From: Chlorobiaceae bacterium
GTDB lineage: Bacteria > Bacteroidota > Ignavibacteria > Ignavibacteriales > Ignavibacteriaceae
Assembly: GCA_013824085.1 (NCBI GenBank)
Contig: PNNF01000009.1
Coordinates: 1-64,000, forward strand
Direction: 5' to 3'
DNA length: 64,000 nt
A program made the translations under genes and the position numbers. The notes beneath the pieces were generated by a model, which was not told the origin of the DNA, made no database searches, and saw nothing but the letters and a program-made list of their open reading frames with translations. Shown here in pieces: positions 26,566-36,899 of the stretch. Each line of letters opens with the position of its first letter. Position 1 is the stretch's first letter.

Positions 26566-28191
26566 TTATGCAAACAATAATCTAACAATAAATAAAGCTC
26601 CTAAAATCCCTGCCATATCAGCTAACAATCCAGCTGGAAGTGCGTGTCTGGTTTTCTTAATACCAACTGAACCGAAATAAACTGCAAGCACATAAAATGT
26701 AGTTTCAGTGCTACCGTAAATCGTAGAAACTAAAATACCAAGAAATGAATCTGGTCCGTGAACAGAAATAATTTCAGCCATAATGCCTAATGAACCACTT
26801 CCTGAAAGAGGTCGCATCAGAGCCATTGGCAACGCCTCTGCAGGCATTCCAATCAACGAAGTAATTGGTTGCAAAACAAATATTAACCAATCCATTGCTC
26901 CACCAGCTCTGAAGATTCCAATCGCCATTAACATTGCAACTAAAAAAGGAATTATACGAACAGCAACATTGAAGCCTTCTTTTGCACCTTCAACAAAACA
27001 TTCATAAACTTTAACTTTCTTGATAAAGCCAAAAGTAACAAAAGTTAAAATTAATAATGGAATTGCAAGCGAAGAAATTATTGTAATAACAATTTTTAAT
27101 GATTCAGGATTAATGAAAGACAAAAATGATTTAATCGTGCTTCCGAGTCCACTTAATGAAATAATTGCAATGAGAGAAATTACGCCGAGAATTATTCCGA
27201 AAAGTTTTGAGTTAGATTTAAACCAATCTCCAACTCCACCTTTTTGAAATGGAAATTTTTCAAGAATTTTTGTTGAAATAATTGCTGTTACTGTCGCACA
27301 AAAAGATCCAAACAATGCTGTTCCTATAATGATCGCAGGCTCAGCACTACCAGCAGATGCTCTGATAGCTATTGCTGTGGCTGGAATTAACGTAAGTCCT
27401 GCAGTGTTGATAGCAAGAAACGTACACATTGCATTTGTAGCAGTTCCTTTTTCTGGATTTAATTTATCAAGCTCTTCCATTGCTTTTAAGCCGAATGGAG
27501 TTGCAGCATTTCCTAATCCCAAAAAATTTGCAGACAAGTTCATCACGATTGATCCCATTGCTGGATGGTCGTGTGGAACATCTGGAAATAAAAGTTTTGT
27601 AAGTGGTCGAACGTTTCGCGCTATTGAATTTATTAGTCCGGCTTGCTCAGCTATTCGCATCACGCCTAACCAGAGAGCCATAATTCCAATCAGTCCTAAT
27701 GCTATCTTTACAGCAACTTCCGCTGACGATAAAGAAGAATTCGTAATTTCTTTCAGCTTAAGAAAAGAAGCGTCTTCCATTTTAATTTGAGTGTTGAATG
27801 TCAGTGAATCACTTTTGGACAAAATTGTAACCTGTGCAAACAGATCATCTTCTTTACCGCTCGCACTTGCAATTTTTTTTATTGTTGTAGGAGTACTTTC
27901 ATTAACCATCATTACAGAAGAAAGTTGATTATCACTAACTCGAGTGAATTTTGTTTTTAACTCAATATCTTTCTCTGAAGCGATGTTAAAATAATTTTTT
28001 AAATTTTCCTTCGTTAGAATCGCTACACCGTCAACCTGTTTTTTATCAACCGAAAAATTTTCGTTGAGAGAAATGTAAAATGGGATCTGATTTCCTGATT
28101 GGAATTTATTTGTAACTTTATCAGAAATATCAGTTGTAAGAGCAGCCGCTAAGCCAAGTACAATCAATGCTAACCAAACGTAGTTGAGCAT
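26566..28191 (-). CDS. Fused SpmA-SpmB-like nucleoside-recognition (Gate) membrane protein
   Basis: 541 residues. The N-terminus (MLNYVWLALIVLG) and the segment around 175-330 match spore maturation protein A (e.g. NFLGLGNAATPFGLKAMEEL), while the last ~150 residues match SpmB (FVEGAKEGFNVAVRIIPFLV, LIGMPAEALPMALMRPLSGS). A soluble insertion of about 130 residues (30-160) follows TM1 and probably lies outside the membrane. SpmA/SpmB are needed for spore core dehydration in Firmicutes; fused homologues in non-spore-formers have unknown transport roles. It follows an N-acetylmuramoyl-alanine amidase gene by 7 bp, which hints at an envelope role. Confidence 0.9.
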   Translation of the reverse strand: MLNYVWLALIVLGLAAALTTDISDKVTNKFQSGNQIPFYISLNENFSVDKKQVDGVAILTKENLKNYFNIASEKDIELKTKFTRVSDNQLSSVMMVNESTPTTIKKIASASGKEDDLFAQVTILSKSDSLTFNTQIKMEDASFLKLKEITNSSLSSAEVAVKIALGLIGIMALWLGVMRIAEQAGLINSIARNVRPLTKLLFPDVPHDHPAMGSIVMNLSANFLGLGNAATPFGLKAMEELDKLNPEKGTATNAMCTFLAINTAGLTLIPATAIAIRASAGSAEPAIIIGTALFGSFCATVTAIISTKILEKFPFQKGGVGDWFKSNSKLFGIILGVISLIAIISLSGLGSTIKSFLSFINPESLKIVITIISSLAIPLLILTFVTFGFIKKVKVYECFVEGAKEGFNVAVRIIPFLVAMLMAIGIFRAGGAMDWLIFVLQPITSLIGMPAEALPMALMRPLSGSGSLGIMAEIISVHGPDSFLGILVSTIYGSTETTFYVLAVYFGSVGIKKTRHALPAGLLADMAGILGALFIVRLLFA

Positions 28192-28198
28192 TCTAACC

Positions 28199-29233
28199 TC
28201 AATTGTTTAATAAATGAATTGTCTCTTCAAATGGAAAAGAATGATTATTGTTTATATTTTTTAAAAATATTTTTATCAATGGTGAATTAATTTCAACATT
28301 ATTAAAATTCAAAATTAATTCATTTTTTTTTGGTTCAAACAAAAAATTATTTTGCTTTACAGAATCAACGAAAACTGTAATTGAGTTGCTATCTATTTTT
28401 ATGACATCGTTCACTTTGAATTTAACTGCAGTTGAATCATCAGTTACAATAGTTTTTATATGTTCAATTCTCGGAATACTATTTGAAACATAGCGCGCGA
28501 TTCCTCTAAAGATTCCCCAAGCTTGAATTTTATTAAATGTTGTATCAATTAATCGCAACTCTTCGATGTGATGAGTCCAAAATCCACCTTCGACTAAAAC
28601 TGCGGGAATATTTGTCTCTCTCAAAACTGCGAATCCACGTTTTGGAAAAATAATATAATCGGAATAAGTACCATCGAATGATCCAGTGCCGCCAGAGTTG
28701 CGCATTGCATATGCAAGATCACGTTGTATGTAGCGGGCTAAGTCTCTCTCCATCGGCTCGTATTCATAATCAGTCTCTTGTGCGTGATAAAAAGTCGAAG
28801 TGTAATTTGTCCAATTGTCATTTGCTCGTCCCGGTGCGTTGTGATGAATACTGATAAAAAAATCTGCACTACTTTGATTTGCTAATCGGGATCTTTCACT
28901 GAGGGAAACGGTTGAGTCAGCAGTTCTCGTCATATAAACTTTTGCACCAGCTTCTTCAAGAAAATTTTTTAAGTATAAAGCGACAGAAAGATTAACATCT
29001 GCTTCGACAGCTAATTTTCTGGGTCCAACACTTCTTCTATCTTCGCCACCGTGTCCCGCGTCAATAAAATAGGTGTAATTTGAAATATGGTTCTCGAAGC
29101 GATCAAAAAATTTATTATATGATGCAGTATCCTGAAGCTCAAAGGGAACATCAAAATAGACTTCGATTCTTTGAGTTCTACACCCAATAAAAACTAAAGT
29201 TAGTGCAAGCAGAAAAAATAATTTATTAATCAC
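28199..29233 (-). CDS. N-acetylmuramoyl-L-alanine amidase, lipoprotein (Amidase_3)
   Basis: 344 residues. A lipobox (LVFIGC, Cys18) predicts lipid anchoring. The Amidase_3 domain (about 53-240) has zinc ligands His61 in DAGHGG, Glu77 in AVEADVNL and His130 in SISIH-type FISIHHNA, with the catalytic Glu in VLVEGGFW (near 210). It cleaves the bond between MurNAc and the stem peptide, used for daughter-cell separation or wall remodelling. The C-terminal ~100 residues are beta-rich and could be a targeting domain. It sits in a minus-strand pair with the SpmA/SpmB fusion and 56 bp downstream of the NtrY-like kinase. Confidence 0.92.
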   Translation of the reverse strand: MINKLFFLLALTLVFIGCRTQRIEVYFDVPFELQDTASYNKFFDRFENHISNYTYFIDAGHGGEDRRSVGPRKLAVEADVNLSVALYLKNFLEEAGAKVYMTRTADSTVSLSERSRLANQSSADFFISIHHNAPGRANDNWTNYTSTFYHAQETDYEYEPMERDLARYIQRDLAYAMRNSGGTGSFDGTYSDYIIFPKRGFAVLRETNIPAVLVEGGFWTHHIEELRLIDTTFNKIQAWGIFRGIARYVSNSIPRIEHIKTIVTDDSTAVKFKVNDVIKIDSNSITVFVDSVKQNNFLFEPKKNELILNFNNVEINSPLIKIFLKNINNNHSFPFEETIHLLNN

Positions 29234-29289
29234 ATTTTTATTTTCTTTATGATTTAAAAATTAGTATGAAATTTAGAATTGTGAAATTA

Positions 29290-32200
29290 TTATTTCGATT
29301 TGTTTATTGTTAATAGAAAAGTGGTGCCAGTTGAAGATGAATTAAACAATTCAATTTTTCCTTCAATTGCAGATAAATATTTCGCAGCCAACTTTAATCC
29401 AATTCCCATTCCTTTATTTTTTGTTGTGAAATTTTCATTGAATATTTTTTCCTTAACATTCTCATCAATACCACTCCCATTGTCTTTTACCGAAATAAAA
29501 AATTTATTTTCATCTTCCGAAACTTCTATCACAATTTTATTTGCATTAGCTTGAATAGAGTTTCTGGTCAAGTTGATAAACACTCTTCTTATTTGGTCTC
29601 TATCAGCATTGATAAAAACTGCGTTACTTTTTGCCTCAGTTGTAATTTCAATTTTTTCTTGTTTGAAGAGAATTTCAATCTCATTAATTATTTGTAATAA
29701 ATCAAAAATTTCGGAGTTGTAATTTGGCATTCTCGCAAATCGGGAAAACTCAGATGCAATTTGATTCATAGTTTCAATTTGATTTAACAGCGTGGAAGTA
29801 ATTTTTCCAAAACTTTCATCAAAATTTTTTGATTTATCTTTGTAAGAAATAACCAATTGTTGAATCATCAACTTCATTGGTGTAAGCGGATTTTTAATTT
29901 CGTGTGCAACTTGTTTTGCCATCTCTTTCCAAGCGCTCTCTCTTTCCAACTGTGCAATCTCTTTTTGAGTTCGCTTAAGATCATTCGTCATCTTATTAAA
30001 ATTATTTATTAAATCACCCAACTCACCTTTAGATCTATTTTCAATCTGAATATTCAAATCACCGAGTGCAATTGCTTGAGTTGTTGATGTTAGCTGTCGA
30101 ATAGGCTTGGAAAATCTATTCGCAATTATCGAACTAAAAATAATAATTATGATTATCGCAAATGAATAAACACCAAAAAGAAAAATATCAAATTCATTTG
30201 GATTGTATGAAACATAGACTTCGTTAAATAAATCATTTATAGAAAAAATATAATTTTCATCGTCAATAATAAATTTTCTGTAATAGACTATGTTTGGAAA
30301 TCCTTCAAAAAATTCTTGCTCATAAAAACTTAAAGCACCTTTAGAAAAGAATGAAGAATAAGCAGCGGGATTAATAATGCTCCCAATAACATTTGCACTC
30401 TTTAAATAGTTTTCTGAAGAAAAATACAAAACTTGATTTCTATAAACATTGAAGGAAATATTCAACTCTTCATCTACTTTGGAGAGTGCAGTTTGCAACT
30501 CACGCTCTGGATGATCCTGAAGTTGTTGCTTGACATGACTCTCAATCAGATTTAATTTTTCACTTAGAGAATAGTAAATCATTTCGTTCGTGTTCTCTTC
30601 AACGTTGATTCTATTGAAGATAGCGAGTGCAAGAATTGGGAGGATCGAAGTTAGTAGTAGAATAAATAGTAGTTGATACCTGAAACTATTTACAATGTTA
30701 TAATATTCTTTCCAATTATAGAGAAGATACGTCAAACAAATAAGTAGTAAAATTATTGAATGTATAAAACTAATTTTGAAAAAATTGAATAGAATCCATT
30801 CGACTTCTCGTTCTTTTTGAAACACAGCAGTATAGTAGAATGAATCATTAAGTTTTTCTTTTTGAATATAAATAATAAAATTTTCGTGATTAATATTATG
30901 CTCAATCCAAACTTCATTTTCAGCTGTGAAATTTGATTCTAACATTTTTGAAATATCATCTTCAGTTGGAATAAAATCTCCAGCAATAACTCTCACATAC
31001 CTATCACTAATTTTTATAATTCCTAAATCACTCAATCGAATCACATCATTTATTTCATTAGTTGTGCGATAGATGGGATTAGTAGTTGTTAGCAAATTTG
31101 GATCGTATTTAATTGTCGCAACGATGTACCCAAGAATATTTCCACGAGAAATGATGGGAGTGATTCCACTGAAAATAATTTTCTCAGATTCAGTTTCTTC
31201 GCTTATATCCAGCACTTGCAGTTCTAAATTTTTCATTGCAAAAAATATTTTTGGTGCAATAAATCTTTCATCAACGCCTTTTGAAAACGATCCAACTAAA
31301 TTTCGATTTTTGTCTAAGAAAGAAATTGATGAATTAAATGCTTCATTCACAAGCGAGCTGTTTTTCCAAGTTACAAAAGCTGCTGAGTTAAAATTAGTTT
31401 TGTCTTGTGCGTAATAACTGCTGATGAGTTCTGAATTTACAGTATGAAGTAATGTTTCGTTTAATAAAAATGTAAAATAACTTTCGTCAGGTCTATTAAT
31501 TTCAATAGCAGTTCTTTTTAGTGATTGTTTTTCTAATTCAAGATTGAAATGATTTAATAATATTATCGAAACGAATGATGATGAAACCGTTAATGAAACA
31601 ATTAAAATTAAGAGTGAGTTTTTATTCAAATTTATTATAAAGTGAATTGTCCCCAATATTATCAATACAATTACCAACAAAGGAAAACTTATCAGTGGCT
31701 CTTTTTGTAGAGTAATGAATAAATATGACATCAATAAAATTGTTGCAACTAAAAATAAATAGAATCTAATTCGGAAATTTATTTTATCCTTTAAAGCGTT
31801 CTGAATTATCAATGCTAAACAGAGCAGCAGAATTAATCCTGAAATTGTAAAAAGTAAAACGTTGATGTTCATCAGCAAAAGTGGAAATTGCGGAAACAAA
31901 TTTTGGTCTCGGAAAAATCTTAGAGTGGAGTCGAAAATTACGCTCTTAATCGAAGCTGAAATTCCGCGAATCCCTAACAAAATAATAAAGAAGGAAACTG
32001 AAGCAACAGAAATTTTTACAATTGTAAATTTTAGAAAATCATTAATTGCATTTTGATTTTTTCTGCAAAAATGAAATAGTATAATTGCAGCAGTAAATAG
32101 AAAAATATTTGTAATTAAAAATTCTAATGGCGATTTTACAATTCCTCCTGCGAAAGTAGAGGAAAAGTAATTCGGATTATTAATGCTACTGCCCACAAAC

Positions 32201-33123
32201 AACGATGTTACATTTAATGAAAAAAGCAACCATCGAGTGAAAAAGAGAAGCAAAAAAATTAATAAAATCTTGAGTAAATCACTGCTGAGTTTTTTAAAAT
32301 CACTCTTTAACGAAACGATAAAAAAGAAAAATCCAATAAAAATTAATAATGTCTGAATTTTATTTACAGTCGAACGAAATGTATTGATATCAGCATTTAT
32401 AGAAGGGGAGAGTGCAGTAACAACTCCAATCTGTTTTTTCAAATTATTTAATAATGAAAAAGAAAATTCTCTTCCGTCGAGTGATTTGGGCTTGAAATGA
32501 TTATAACCAATTTTAACAGAGACTGAGAACTGCTCTTCCACTAATTTTGTAAAACTTATCTGATCAGATTTCTTGTCGCTGAATGTATATTTTTGTTCAA
32601 ATAATTTTGCTGAAACTAAAAAATATTTTTTTCCACCGATTGATAGAGTATCCGAATAGAAAAGAAATACGTTTAACGGATTTTCTATAAATTCAGTTGA
32701 GCCAAAATTCAAAGTATCAATATCTATTGTTTCAAATTCTATCTTCTCATTCTGATTCCATCCAATTAAATTATGTGTTGAATCAAAAAGAAGAATTGAT
32801 AAACCGGAATATTCTTTATCATTAATTACTGAAAAAAATATTTTTCCTTCTTCAACATTTTTCTCATTCTTCAATTTAAGTTTTGAAATTAATTCAGTGG
32901 AAGAGTTAATTAAGTCTTTTTGTTTTTGTTGAAAGAGTCGAATAATTTCATTCTCAATTTTTACTTGTTTGGTTAATGAAATTTCGCTCCAATTATTTTC
33001 TTTATAGTCAATAACTCGTGGTGTGAAAAAACCGATTAGCAGTATTGCAGTGAGAAGTATAACTACAAATGAAAAATATTTTCTATCGCCAATAAAAAAA
33101 TGTTTTAATTTATTTTTAATCAT
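29290..33123 (-). CDS. NtrY-like transmembrane sensor histidine kinase
   Basis: 1277 residues with many predicted membrane spans in the first half (clusters near 15-35, 255-300, 340-540), extracytoplasmic sensor regions, a final TM near 955-975, a HAMP domain (SKPIRQLTSTTQAIALGDL), a coiled linker, then HisKA with the NtrY-style WKEMAKQVAHEIKNPLTPMK (His near 1069) and a full HATPase domain (NLTRNSIQANA, DNGSGID, GMGIGLKLA). Kinases of this type usually signal to a sigma-54 activator, but no partner regulator is adjacent. Its start overlaps the DUF4783 gene by 4 bp, so the two are co-translated and probably functionally linked. Confidence 0.92.
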   Translation of the reverse strand: MIKNKLKHFFIGDRKYFSFVVILLTAILLIGFFTPRVIDYKENNWSEISLTKQVKIENEIIRLFQQKQKDLINSSTELISKLKLKNEKNVEEGKIFFSVINDKEYSGLSILLFDSTHNLIGWNQNEKIEFETIDIDTLNFGSTEFIENPLNVFLFYSDTLSIGGKKYFLVSAKLFEQKYTFSDKKSDQISFTKLVEEQFSVSVKIGYNHFKPKSLDGREFSFSLLNNLKKQIGVVTALSPSINADINTFRSTVNKIQTLLIFIGFFFFIVSLKSDFKKLSSDLLKILLIFLLLFFTRWLLFSLNVTSLFVGSSINNPNYFSSTFAGGIVKSPLEFLITNIFLFTAAIILFHFCRKNQNAINDFLKFTIVKISVASVSFFIILLGIRGISASIKSVIFDSTLRFFRDQNLFPQFPLLLMNINVLLFTISGLILLLCLALIIQNALKDKINFRIRFYLFLVATILLMSYLFITLQKEPLISFPLLVIVLIILGTIHFIINLNKNSLLILIVSLTVSSSFVSIILLNHFNLELEKQSLKRTAIEINRPDESYFTFLLNETLLHTVNSELISSYYAQDKTNFNSAAFVTWKNSSLVNEAFNSSISFLDKNRNLVGSFSKGVDERFIAPKIFFAMKNLELQVLDISEETESEKIIFSGITPIISRGNILGYIVATIKYDPNLLTTTNPIYRTTNEINDVIRLSDLGIIKISDRYVRVIAGDFIPTEDDISKMLESNFTAENEVWIEHNINHENFIIYIQKEKLNDSFYYTAVFQKEREVEWILFNFFKISFIHSIILLLICLTYLLYNWKEYYNIVNSFRYQLLFILLLTSILPILALAIFNRINVEENTNEMIYYSLSEKLNLIESHVKQQLQDHPERELQTALSKVDEELNISFNVYRNQVLYFSSENYLKSANVIGSIINPAAYSSFFSKGALSFYEQEFFEGFPNIVYYRKFIIDDENYIFSINDLFNEVYVSYNPNEFDIFLFGVYSFAIIIIIIFSSIIANRFSKPIRQLTSTTQAIALGDLNIQIENRSKGELGDLINNFNKMTNDLKRTQKEIAQLERESAWKEMAKQVAHEIKNPLTPMKLMIQQLVISYKDKSKNFDESFGKITSTLLNQIETMNQIASEFSRFARMPNYNSEIFDLLQIINEIEILFKQEKIEITTEAKSNAVFINADRDQIRRVFINLTRNSIQANANKIVIEVSEDENKFFISVKDNGSGIDENVKEKIFNENFTTKNKGMGIGLKLAAKYLSAIEGKIELFNSSSTGTTFLLTINKSK

Positions 33124-33554
33124 TTTATAGTTAATTGAGCAATGATATAATTATCTCCTTGTTGTCTTAACGAGATATAAACTTGTGCAGTCTCTTTCCG
33201 CCCTTTATTTTCATAGGTTAAAGTTCCGAAGCCGTACGGATTGTTGTCGCTTCTTCTTATCGCAAACTTAAAATTTATTGGTCTATGAACGTTGAAAAAA
33301 TTATCGAGAATATTGTAAAGTTGACTCGAAGAAAAGTATCCAGATTCACCAGTTGATAAACTTAAAAAAGTTTGGTTCGATAAATACTTAGAGAAAGAAG
33401 AGACAGAACCTGAATTTAATCCAGACAAAATTTCATCAAATACTTCATTTGATTTTTGATAAACCTGATTTGGATTATTTGCTGCTTGTAAAAATGATCC
33501 TAAAAAAATAAAATAAAAGCAGACGTATAAATATTTTTTAATGTTTTTTTTCAT
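33120..33554 (-). CDS. DUF4783 exported protein
   Basis: 144 residues with a signal peptide (about 1-23, ending LQAA) and a compact alpha/beta domain matching the DUF4783 pattern (NQVYQKSNEVFDEILSGLNS, NILDNFFNVHRP, YISLRQQGDNYIIAQLTI). The fold is expected to be NTF2-like. The family is common in Bacteroidota and has no known function. The 4-bp overlap with the downstream NtrY-like kinase suggests that it may be an extracytoplasmic accessory of that sensor. Confidence 0.85.
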   Translation of the reverse strand: MKKNIKKYLYVCFYFIFLGSFLQAANNPNQVYQKSNEVFDEILSGLNSGSVSSFSKYLSNQTFLSLSTGESGYFSSSQLYNILDNFFNVHRPINFKFAIRRSDNNPYGFGTLTYENKGRKETAQVYISLRQQGDNYIIAQLTIK

Positions 33555-33635
33555 GAATGACTCTTATCAAATTTAACTAAATCTCTAATTTTATCTAAAT
33601 CAATCGTCTGCTTTTTATCAGCTTTGTTAAACAAA

Positions 33636-34457
33636 TTACTCACTTGTGCGTCCAATTCTTAATCGACTTTTATCCATCTTTCGCTCGCTTGGATTTTTTA
33701 CTGATGGCTTCAATTGTCGCACTCCATCAACAGTTTGGTAAGCCCAATCGAAAACTATTCGATCTCTTGTAATTGATGAGACTCTAATTTTTGCGTAGTG
33801 GTTGTCCCATGTCCAAATAACATAAGTATTTCCAACGCGTGCAATAACATCTTTTGTTTCAGACCAACCGGAAGTAGGAGCGTAAGGAATATCGTAAATA
33901 TCTGATGTTCGTCCCATATCTATAATATCTGAATCATCCCAAACATTTAGATAAAAAGTTCCTTCAAAATTTTCGAAGAAAAAATCTGAAAGATTATCAT
34001 CATAAGGACGAACTTCAAATCCCTTAAAATAATAGCCGGAGTTATTTGGAAATCTTCTGTAGTCAAAAATACTTTCACCAAAACCTTCAGGGCGCGGTGT
34101 TGCGTAAATTACATCACGACTCAGTTCACTTTCATTTCCATCAAAATCATAAGCAGTAATTGCGTAATAAGTTTTTACTCCGTTTACTGCATCGAAGTCA
34201 GTGTAAAATTCATTTCGAGATGAACCAATAATTTCATATCGACCATCGTAGCGATCACTAAAATAGATGTTGTAACCTGCAAGGTCAGATTCTCTATTTC
34301 GATCCCAAGCTAAATCAACGCGGTTATCTCCATTGATTAAATAAATATTTTGTGGTTCACTTGGGGGCGTATCATCAAAGTGATGATTAAGTCCGTCTGA
34401 ACAACCTATGGATGTAAGAGAAAAAATTGTAAGGAATAATAAATATAAATTTTTCAT
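33636..34457 (-). CDS. Lipoprotein with fibronectin type III domain
   Basis: 273 residues. Lipobox SIGC (Cys19). One fibronectin type III domain (about 30-120): PSEPQNIYLINGDNRVDLAW at the start and KTYYAITAYDFDGNESELS at the end. The remaining 150 residues are beta-rich and aromatic, with no family I recognise. Fn3 modules usually mediate binding at the cell surface. It stands alone between the DUF4783 gene (81 bp away) and pyrC (216 bp away) on the minus strand. Confidence 0.85.
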   Translation of the reverse strand: MKNLYLLFLTIFSLTSIGCSDGLNHHFDDTPPSEPQNIYLINGDNRVDLAWDRNRESDLAGYNIYFSDRYDGRYEIIGSSRNEFYTDFDAVNGVKTYYAITAYDFDGNESELSRDVIYATPRPEGFGESIFDYRRFPNNSGYYFKGFEVRPYDDNLSDFFFENFEGTFYLNVWDDSDIIDMGRTSDIYDIPYAPTSGWSETKDVIARVGNTYVIWTWDNHYAKIRVSSITRDRIVFDWAYQTVDGVRQLKPSVKNPSERKMDKSRLRIGRTSE

Positions 34458-34673
34458 GTCAGCTCCATTTTATCAATTATATTCAGTTACTCAAAATAGA
34501 TGCCAAAAAATAACTCAATATTTCTACAAAAATGATTCTGAAAATTGTCTCTTGTACTAATTTCTAAACAACATTGTATAGATTAAAATTTTAACTGAAC
34601 ATCTTAAAAAAAATGTTTCAAATTAATTAATGAAAAAGCGATAAAAAATTTTTAGAAAATTTAATTATCCCAA

Positions 34674-35966
34674 TTAGATACTTAGAAATTTATCTCCAAT
34701 AAAAATTTGCTTGTTGTTAATTGCGGCTTTCGCTCTGCCCGAAAGTAATTTTTTGTCAAAGGGAGAATTTTTTGAAATGCTCTTAAATTTATTTACTTCA
34801 ACAGTCCAGACTTCATTAGGATCGAAGATTGTTAAATTTGCGAGTTCTCCAACTTCAATTTTGGGAACTTTTATATTTAAAATTTTTCTCGGGTTAATCG
34901 AAAATTTTTCAATCAGTTGTTCAATCGTTAAATGTTTTTTGTGATAAAGTTCAGTGAATGCAATCCCAATTTGTGTTTCTAATCCTAAAATTCCATTTGG
35001 GGCGTATTCAAATTCTAATTCTTTTTCCTCAGGTGCGTGAGGTGCGTGATCGCTTGCAATACAGTCAATAGTGCCGTCAACCAATCCTTTTATAATCGCA
35101 GCAACATCTTCAGCTGTTCGAAGTGGTGGATTCATTTTATAATTTGTGTTATATGTTTTGAGTGAATCATCAGTCAAAGAAAAATGATGAGGAGCAACTT
35201 CAGCAGTTACATTAATTCCATTCTCTTTTCCTTTGCGTACAAGTTCAACTGCACCTTTGGTGCTAATGTGAGCGATATGAACTTTTCCTTTTGTATAATC
35301 AGCCATCATAATATCACGCATCACAATCAAATCTTCAGCGACAGATGGAATTCCCGGCAACCCAAGAAAAGTTGAATTGAAGCTTTCGTTCATAGCTCCA
35401 CCAGCGAGTGTTTCATCTTCACAATGATCAATAATTGTTTTGTTCAGCATCTTTGAATATTCAAGCGCTGTGCGTAAAATTTTTGCAGATTTAATTGCAA
35501 CACCATCATCAGAAAATGCAATTGCTCCAGCTTCAGAGAGCTCAATCATTGGTGCGAGTGTTTCGCCTTTGCGTGACATTGTAGCAGCAGCAACGGGATA
35601 AACATCTACGAGATGTCCATTTGCTTTTTCTTTAATGTAACGAATAACTTCAGCTGAATCGATTGTTGGGTCAGTATTTGGCATACAAGCAATTCCTGTG
35701 AATCCACCAGCAGCAGCAGCATTTGCGCCTGTCTTTACAGTCTCTTCATCTTCTCGTCCCGGTTCACGTAAATGAACGTGCATATCAAAAAATCCCGGTG
35801 CACAAATTGCATCATTGAATTCAAATACTTTTGCATTTTTTTGATCATCACTTGTGATAGCACCAATCTTTGTAATAATTCCATCTTCAATTATTAGATT
35901 AGTTTTTTTGTTCAGTTTCTGATCAGGATTATTTAAGATTAAATTCTTTAAAATAGTTTTCATCAT
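34674..35966 (-). CDS. pyrC: Dihydroorotase
   Basis: 430-residue class I dihydroorotase, third step of de novo pyrimidine synthesis, closing carbamoyl-aspartate to dihydroorotate. Metal ligands are visible in DMHVHLREPG (His63, His65), the IIDHCED and VHIAHIST histidines, and catalytic Asp in ASDHAPH. Length fits the 420-450 residue bacterial type. It follows pyrB by 9 bp in a pyrR-pyrB-pyrC operon. A second Met directly after the first leaves the exact start ambiguous by one codon. Confidence 0.95.
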   Translation of the reverse strand: MMKTILKNLILNNPDQKLNKKTNLIIEDGIITKIGAITSDDQKNAKVFEFNDAICAPGFFDMHVHLREPGREDEETVKTGANAAAAGGFTGIACMPNTDPTIDSAEVIRYIKEKANGHLVDVYPVAAATMSRKGETLAPMIELSEAGAIAFSDDGVAIKSAKILRTALEYSKMLNKTIIDHCEDETLAGGAMNESFNSTFLGLPGIPSVAEDLIVMRDIMMADYTKGKVHIAHISTKGAVELVRKGKENGINVTAEVAPHHFSLTDDSLKTYNTNYKMNPPLRTAEDVAAIIKGLVDGTIDCIASDHAPHAPEEKELEFEYAPNGILGLETQIGIAFTELYHKKHLTIEQLIEKFSINPRKILNIKVPKIEVGELANLTIFDPNEVWTVEVNKFKSISKNSPFDKKLLSGRAKAAINNKQIFIGDKFLSI

Positions 35967-35975
35967 TTTTCACTT

Positions 35976-36899
35976 TCAATTTTTTGTTCCTAGTAGATAT
36001 AAAACCGCCATTCTTACAGCAACTCCATTTGTTACTTGCGGAAGAATAATTTGATTTGGTCCATCGGCAACTTCATTTGATAACTCAACACCACGATTGA
36101 TGGGGCCCGGATGAAGAATTAAAATATCTTTTCCGATACGATCTAATCGTTGTCGCGTTATTCCATAGTATTGTTGATACTCTCTGATGGAAGGAAAATA
36201 TTCTCTCGCTTTTCTTTCCAACTGAATTCTTAAAACATTTAGAACGTCATTGTCTCTAATAGCATCATCAATGTTGTAATAAACTTTCACACCTAAATTT
36301 TCAATCTCTTTCGGAATCATTGTTGATGGGGCGCAAACCGATACTTCAGCTCCCATTGTTTTTAATCCAAAAATATTTGACAAAGCTACCCGGCTATGTG
36401 CGACATCTCCTACGATACAAACTTTTATTCCTTCGATTGAACCAATTTTTTCTTTGATTGAATATAAATCTAGTAGCGCTTGAGTTGGGTGTTCATGCGT
36501 CCCGTCGCCTGCATTAATGATATTTGCATCGCAGAGTTGAGTTAAATAATATGGTGTTCCTGCAGCAGCGTGTCGAACAACAACCATATCAATTTTCATC
36601 GCTTCAATATTTTTTATTGTGTCTTTGAAAGTTTCACCTTTACTAACACTACTTGTAGAGACTGAAAAATTTATTACATCAGCCGAGAGTCTTCTTTGTG
36701 CTAACTCAAAAGAAATTCTTGTGCGAGTAGAATTTTCGTAAAATAAATTTAAGATAGTTTTCCCTTGAAGAGTTGGAACTTTTTTTATTGGTCTCTCAAG
36801 AATTTCCTTAAAAGTTTTTGCGGTATCGAGAATTAGATTTATATCTTCTTTAGGAACATTGTGTAATCCCAATAAATGTCTGCTTGATAGTGGCATCAC
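35976..36899 (-). CDS. pyrB: Aspartate carbamoyltransferase, catalytic subunit
   Basis: 307 residues catalysing carbamoyl phosphate plus aspartate to carbamoyl-aspartate, the committed pyrimidine step. The carbamoyl-phosphate-binding STRTRISFE motif, HPTQALLDLY and the C-terminal HPGPINRGVE loop are intact. No pyrI regulatory subunit is next to it, so the enzyme is probably an unregulated or dihydroorotase-associated form. The start overlaps pyrR by 4 bp and pyrC follows by 9 bp. Confidence 0.96.
   Translation of the reverse strand: MMPLSSRHLLGLHNVPKEDINLILDTAKTFKEILERPIKKVPTLQGKTILNLFYENSTRTRISFELAQRRLSADVINFSVSTSSVSKGETFKDTIKNIEAMKIDMVVVRHAAAGTPYYLTQLCDANIINAGDGTHEHPTQALLDLYSIKEKIGSIEGIKVCIVGDVAHSRVALSNIFGLKTMGAEVSVCAPSTMIPKEIENLGVKVYYNIDDAIRDNDVLNVLRIQLERKAREYFPSIREYQQYYGITRQRLDRIGKDILILHPGPINRGVELSNEVADGPNQIILPQVTNGVAVRMAVLYLLGTKN

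Noticed and set aside
27329-27790. 153-codon open frame on the plus strand
   Set aside because: It lies entirely antisense to the SpmA/SpmB fusion, has no ribosome-binding site and its composition mirrors the real gene.
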